DNA of 49,849 nucleotides from Cupriavidus sp. AU9028 (GTDB lineage: Bacteria > Pseudomonadota > Gammaproteobacteria > Burkholderiales > Burkholderiaceae), in assembly GCF_019795295.1 (NCBI RefSeq), contig NZ_JAIMCG010000023.1:1-49849 (forward strand), read 5' to 3'. Both the position numbers and the translations under genes were made by a program. Shown piece by piece: positions 47,910-49,849 of the stretch (its first letter is position 1; each line of letters begins with the position of its first letter). The notes below the pieces were generated by a model, which saw only the letters and a list, made by a program, of their open reading frames with translations, was not told where the DNA came from and did no database searches.

Positions 47910-49849
47910 TTACAACAGCACCTGGTTGGAGAACCGCAACGAACACTTTTCGACTGTCGGATCACCTGACGCCACCGAGGGGAGACGGCGGAGACAGGAC
48001 TCCAGCGCTGCAACCAGCCGGCTGTCCCGCACGATTGCGTAGTGATCGACGTCAGGCAGCACGGACTCGTCCTGCGGCGGGCCCTGCCAGCCCGCCAGCC
48101 GTGCAGCGGCCGCATCCCTGCCGGCGCGCCACCAGAGCGCACGGGGCGCCTGCACGGATGGCAAGGCGGGCTGCGCCGCCGCGAGTGCCCCAAGCCGGTG
48201 TGCGGCGAGAAAGATCTGTGTCAGTTCGTCCGCACCGAGGGGAGAAGGCGGCCGCCCCGAGGCTTGCGCGGCAAGGACGCCTGCAAGCAGCGCCCGTACG
48301 GTGTCGGCATCGGGCTCCGCGGGCAGATGCGTCGGCGGCGTCAGCGGCGCGGCGCCGGGCAGCATCTGGCGGGCGAAGGCCGCGAGCCCGGCGGGCCAGT
48401 TCACCGAGGGCGGGCTGAGGGCCGCGCGGGGGGCGGGCACGAAGGGGTCGATCAGCGCGAGCCATTGCACCTGCTGACCCTGCGACTCCAGTTCCTGGGC
48501 CATCAGCGTGGCAAGCGCCGCGCCCAGCGACCAGCCCAGCAGCAGATACGGCCCTTGCGGCTGTGCGGCGCGCCATTCGCGGACGTAGTCGCGCGCAATC
48601 GCTGCCAGTGAGGCATCACGCCAGGCCGGATCGGTCAGCGCGCGCGATTGCAGGCCGTAGACGGTCCGCTGCTGGCCCAGCCTGGCAACGATGGCGTCGT
48701 AATCGAACAGCGTGCCAAGCGCGGCGTGGATACACGCGATCGGCGGCAATGCAGCATCCGCCGGCCCACGGGCCAATACCCGCAGCGCGGTCGCTGGCGC
48801 CGCCGCCGGCTTGTCATCGCCGTCGGGCAACAGCTGGCCGATGGTCGGCGTGCGCATCAGGTCGCGCAGTTTCAGGTCCAGTCCGAGCGACTTGTCGGCG
48901 CGCACGCGTGAAATCACCCGCAGGCTCAGCAGGGAATCGCCGCCCAGTGCGAAGAAGTTGTCGTCCAGCCCGACCCGTTCGACGCCGAGCACCTCCTGCC
49001 AGATCTGCGCGAGGCCGCGCTGCGCCTGCGTCCGCGGCGCGATATGGTGCTCGGCGGCTTCCGCCTCGGGCGCGGGCAGCGCACGCCGGTCCAGCTTGCC
49101 GTTCGGCGTCAGCGGCAGCGCGTCGAGGACGACGAAGGCGGACGGCACCATGTAGTCGGGCAGTTCCGCGCTCAGTGCGGCGCGCAGCTGCGCGACATCG
49201 GCGCTGGCGTTGGAGGCCGGCACCACGTAGGCCGCCAGCCGCGCACCCGATGGGCCTTCGATTGCGACCACGGCCGCATTGGTCCATCCGGGCTGCGCCA
49301 TGATCCTGGCTTCGATCTCGCCCGGCTCGATGCGAAAGCCCCGGATCTTCAGCTGCTGGTCGATGCGGCCCAGGTATTCCAGCTGCCCGTCGGGCAACCA
49401 GCGCGCAAGGTCGCCGGTGCGGTACAGCCGCGCGCCGTCGTCAGAGAACGGATCGGGTACGAAGCGCTCGGCGGTGGTGCCGGGCCGGTTCAGGTAGCCG
49501 CGTGCCAGCCCGTCGCCGCCCAGATACAGCTCGCCGGCCACGCCCGGCGGCACCAGGTTCAACTGCGCATCGAGCAGGTAGGCGCGGCGCTCCCCGACCG
49601 GACGGCCAATCGGCGCATAGGTGCCGGCAAACTGCGCTTGCGGGCTGTCGGCGCGCACCTTCCACACCATCGGCGTGACCACGGTCTCGGTGGGGCCGTA
49701 GCCGTTGATGAAGGTGCGCGGCGCCAGCGCCCGGCATGCCTGCGCGAACACGGCGCGCGGCATCGCCTCGCCGCCGAACGAGTACAGCGACACGTCGGGG
49801 CGCTGGCCGCTTTGCTCGCACCACTCGGCCAGCTGGCGCAGATAGGCCG
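47910..49849 (-). CDS. Siderophore NRPS, C-terminal part (A-T-TE), cut by window edge
   Basis: About 646 residues of a larger synthetase; the frame is open to the right edge. The adenylation domain shows NGYGPTETVV (A5), GELYLGGDGLARGYLNRP (A6), YRTGDLARW (A7), GRIDQQLKIRGFRIEPGEIE (A8) and PNGKLDRRALP (A10). The carrier domain has LGGDSLL, with the phosphopantetheine Ser. The thioesterase has GWSLGA (nucleophile Ser) and a His in DVDHYAIV. This is a terminal module that releases the peptide by hydrolysis or cyclisation. The specificity-conferring A-domain residues are mostly outside the window, so the amino acid cannot be predicted. Confidence 0.93.
   Translation of the reverse strand, partial: AYLRQLAEWCEQSGQRPDVSLYSFGGEAMPRAVFAQACRALAPRTFINGYGPTETVVTPMVWKVRADSPQAQFAGTYAPIGRPVGERRAYLLDAQLNLVPPGVAGELYLGGDGLARGYLNRPGTTAERFVPDPFSDDGARLYRTGDLARWLPDGQLEYLGRIDQQLKIRGFRIEPGEIEARIMAQPGWTNAAVVAIEGPSGARLAAYVVPASNASADVAQLRAALSAELPDYMVPSAFVVLDALPLTPNGKLDRRALPAPEAEAAEHHIAPRTQAQRGLAQIWQEVLGVERVGLDDNFFALGGDSLLSLRVISRVRADKSLGLDLKLRDLMRTPTIGQLLPDGDDKPAAAPATALRVLARGPADAALPPIACIHAALGTLFDYDAIVARLGQQRTVYGLQSRALTDPAWRDASLAAIARDYVREWRAAQPQGPYLLLGWSLGAALATLMAQELESQGQQVQWLALIDPFVPAPRAALSPPSVNWPAGLAAFARQMLPGAAPLTPPTHLPAEPDADTVRALLAGVLAAQASGRPPSPLGADELTQIFLAAHRLGALAAAQPALPSVQAPRALWWRAGRDAAAARLAGWQGPPQDESVLPDVDHYAIVRDSRLVAALESCLRRLPSVASGDPTVEKCSLRFSNQVLL

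Overview
The window looks like a chromosomal segment of a high-GC betaproteobacterium, most likely Burkholderiales and Cupriavidus-like. This is inferred from the GC-rich coding bias, five Bug/TTT-type periplasmic solute receptors (Bordetella uptake gene family), many small CoA-thioester catabolic operons under LysR/GntR/AraC regulators, and a hydroxamate NRPS siderophore locus with a PvdS/OrbS-like sigma factor. No rRNA, tRNA, CRISPR array or intact mobile element was seen; the left edge holds only the tail of an IS110-family transposase.

Layout. 1-1.4 kb: IS110 remnant, palindromic repeats and a DUF2235 hydrolase. 1.4-7 kb: a leftward 2-hydroxyacid dehydrogenase/SDR/Bug operon, divergent from an HTH-citrate synthase fusion and a pyruvoyl decarboxylase of the PS-decarboxylase family. 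7.1-9.5 kb: an operon of four lipoproteins (CsgG-like, small lipoprotein, DUF4810, GNA1162/DUF799). 9.5-15.6 kb: a stand-alone CheB-type protein with a zinc ribbon, a three-subunit molybdenum hydroxylase (PaoABC-like) and its divergent AraC regulator. 15.7-17.5 kb: a hipBA toxin-antitoxin pair with a paired inverted operator. 17.7-23.6 kb: Bug receptor, medium-chain reductase, then a CoA-transferase/Bug/enoyl-CoA hydratase operon facing a FadR-type regulator. 23.66-24.40 kb: a tandem array of 118-bp palindromic units, then a structured leader and nhaA. 25.9-35.6 kb: a catabolic island with an SDR, a DUF35 protein, a thiolase-like protein without its nucleophilic Cys, two paralogous acyl-CoA ligases each paired with a Bug receptor, an enoyl-CoA hydratase and a LysR regulator. 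35.7-36.4 kb: a small disordered protein and an orphan YefM-type antitoxin. 36.4-49.8 kb: the siderophore locus, which is cut by the right edge inside an NRPS.

The siderophore locus reads as one regulatory circuit. The ECF sigma gene has a Fur-like box. Four spaced motifs of the form TAANT-N16-CGTC, the pattern known for PvdS/OrbS-type iron-starvation sigma factors, lie upstream of the PPTase, the N-acyltransferase/ornithine hydroxylase pair, the ABC exporter/esterase pair and the FhuF-type reductase. The TonB receptor has a weaker Fur-like box but no such motif. The gene set covers NRPS priming, hydroxamate formation, peptide assembly and release, export, re-uptake and iron release. The most noteworthy items are this inferred regulon, the structured leader before nhaA, the 118-bp array, the HTH-citrate synthase fusion and the thiolase/DUF35 pair with a rewired active site.
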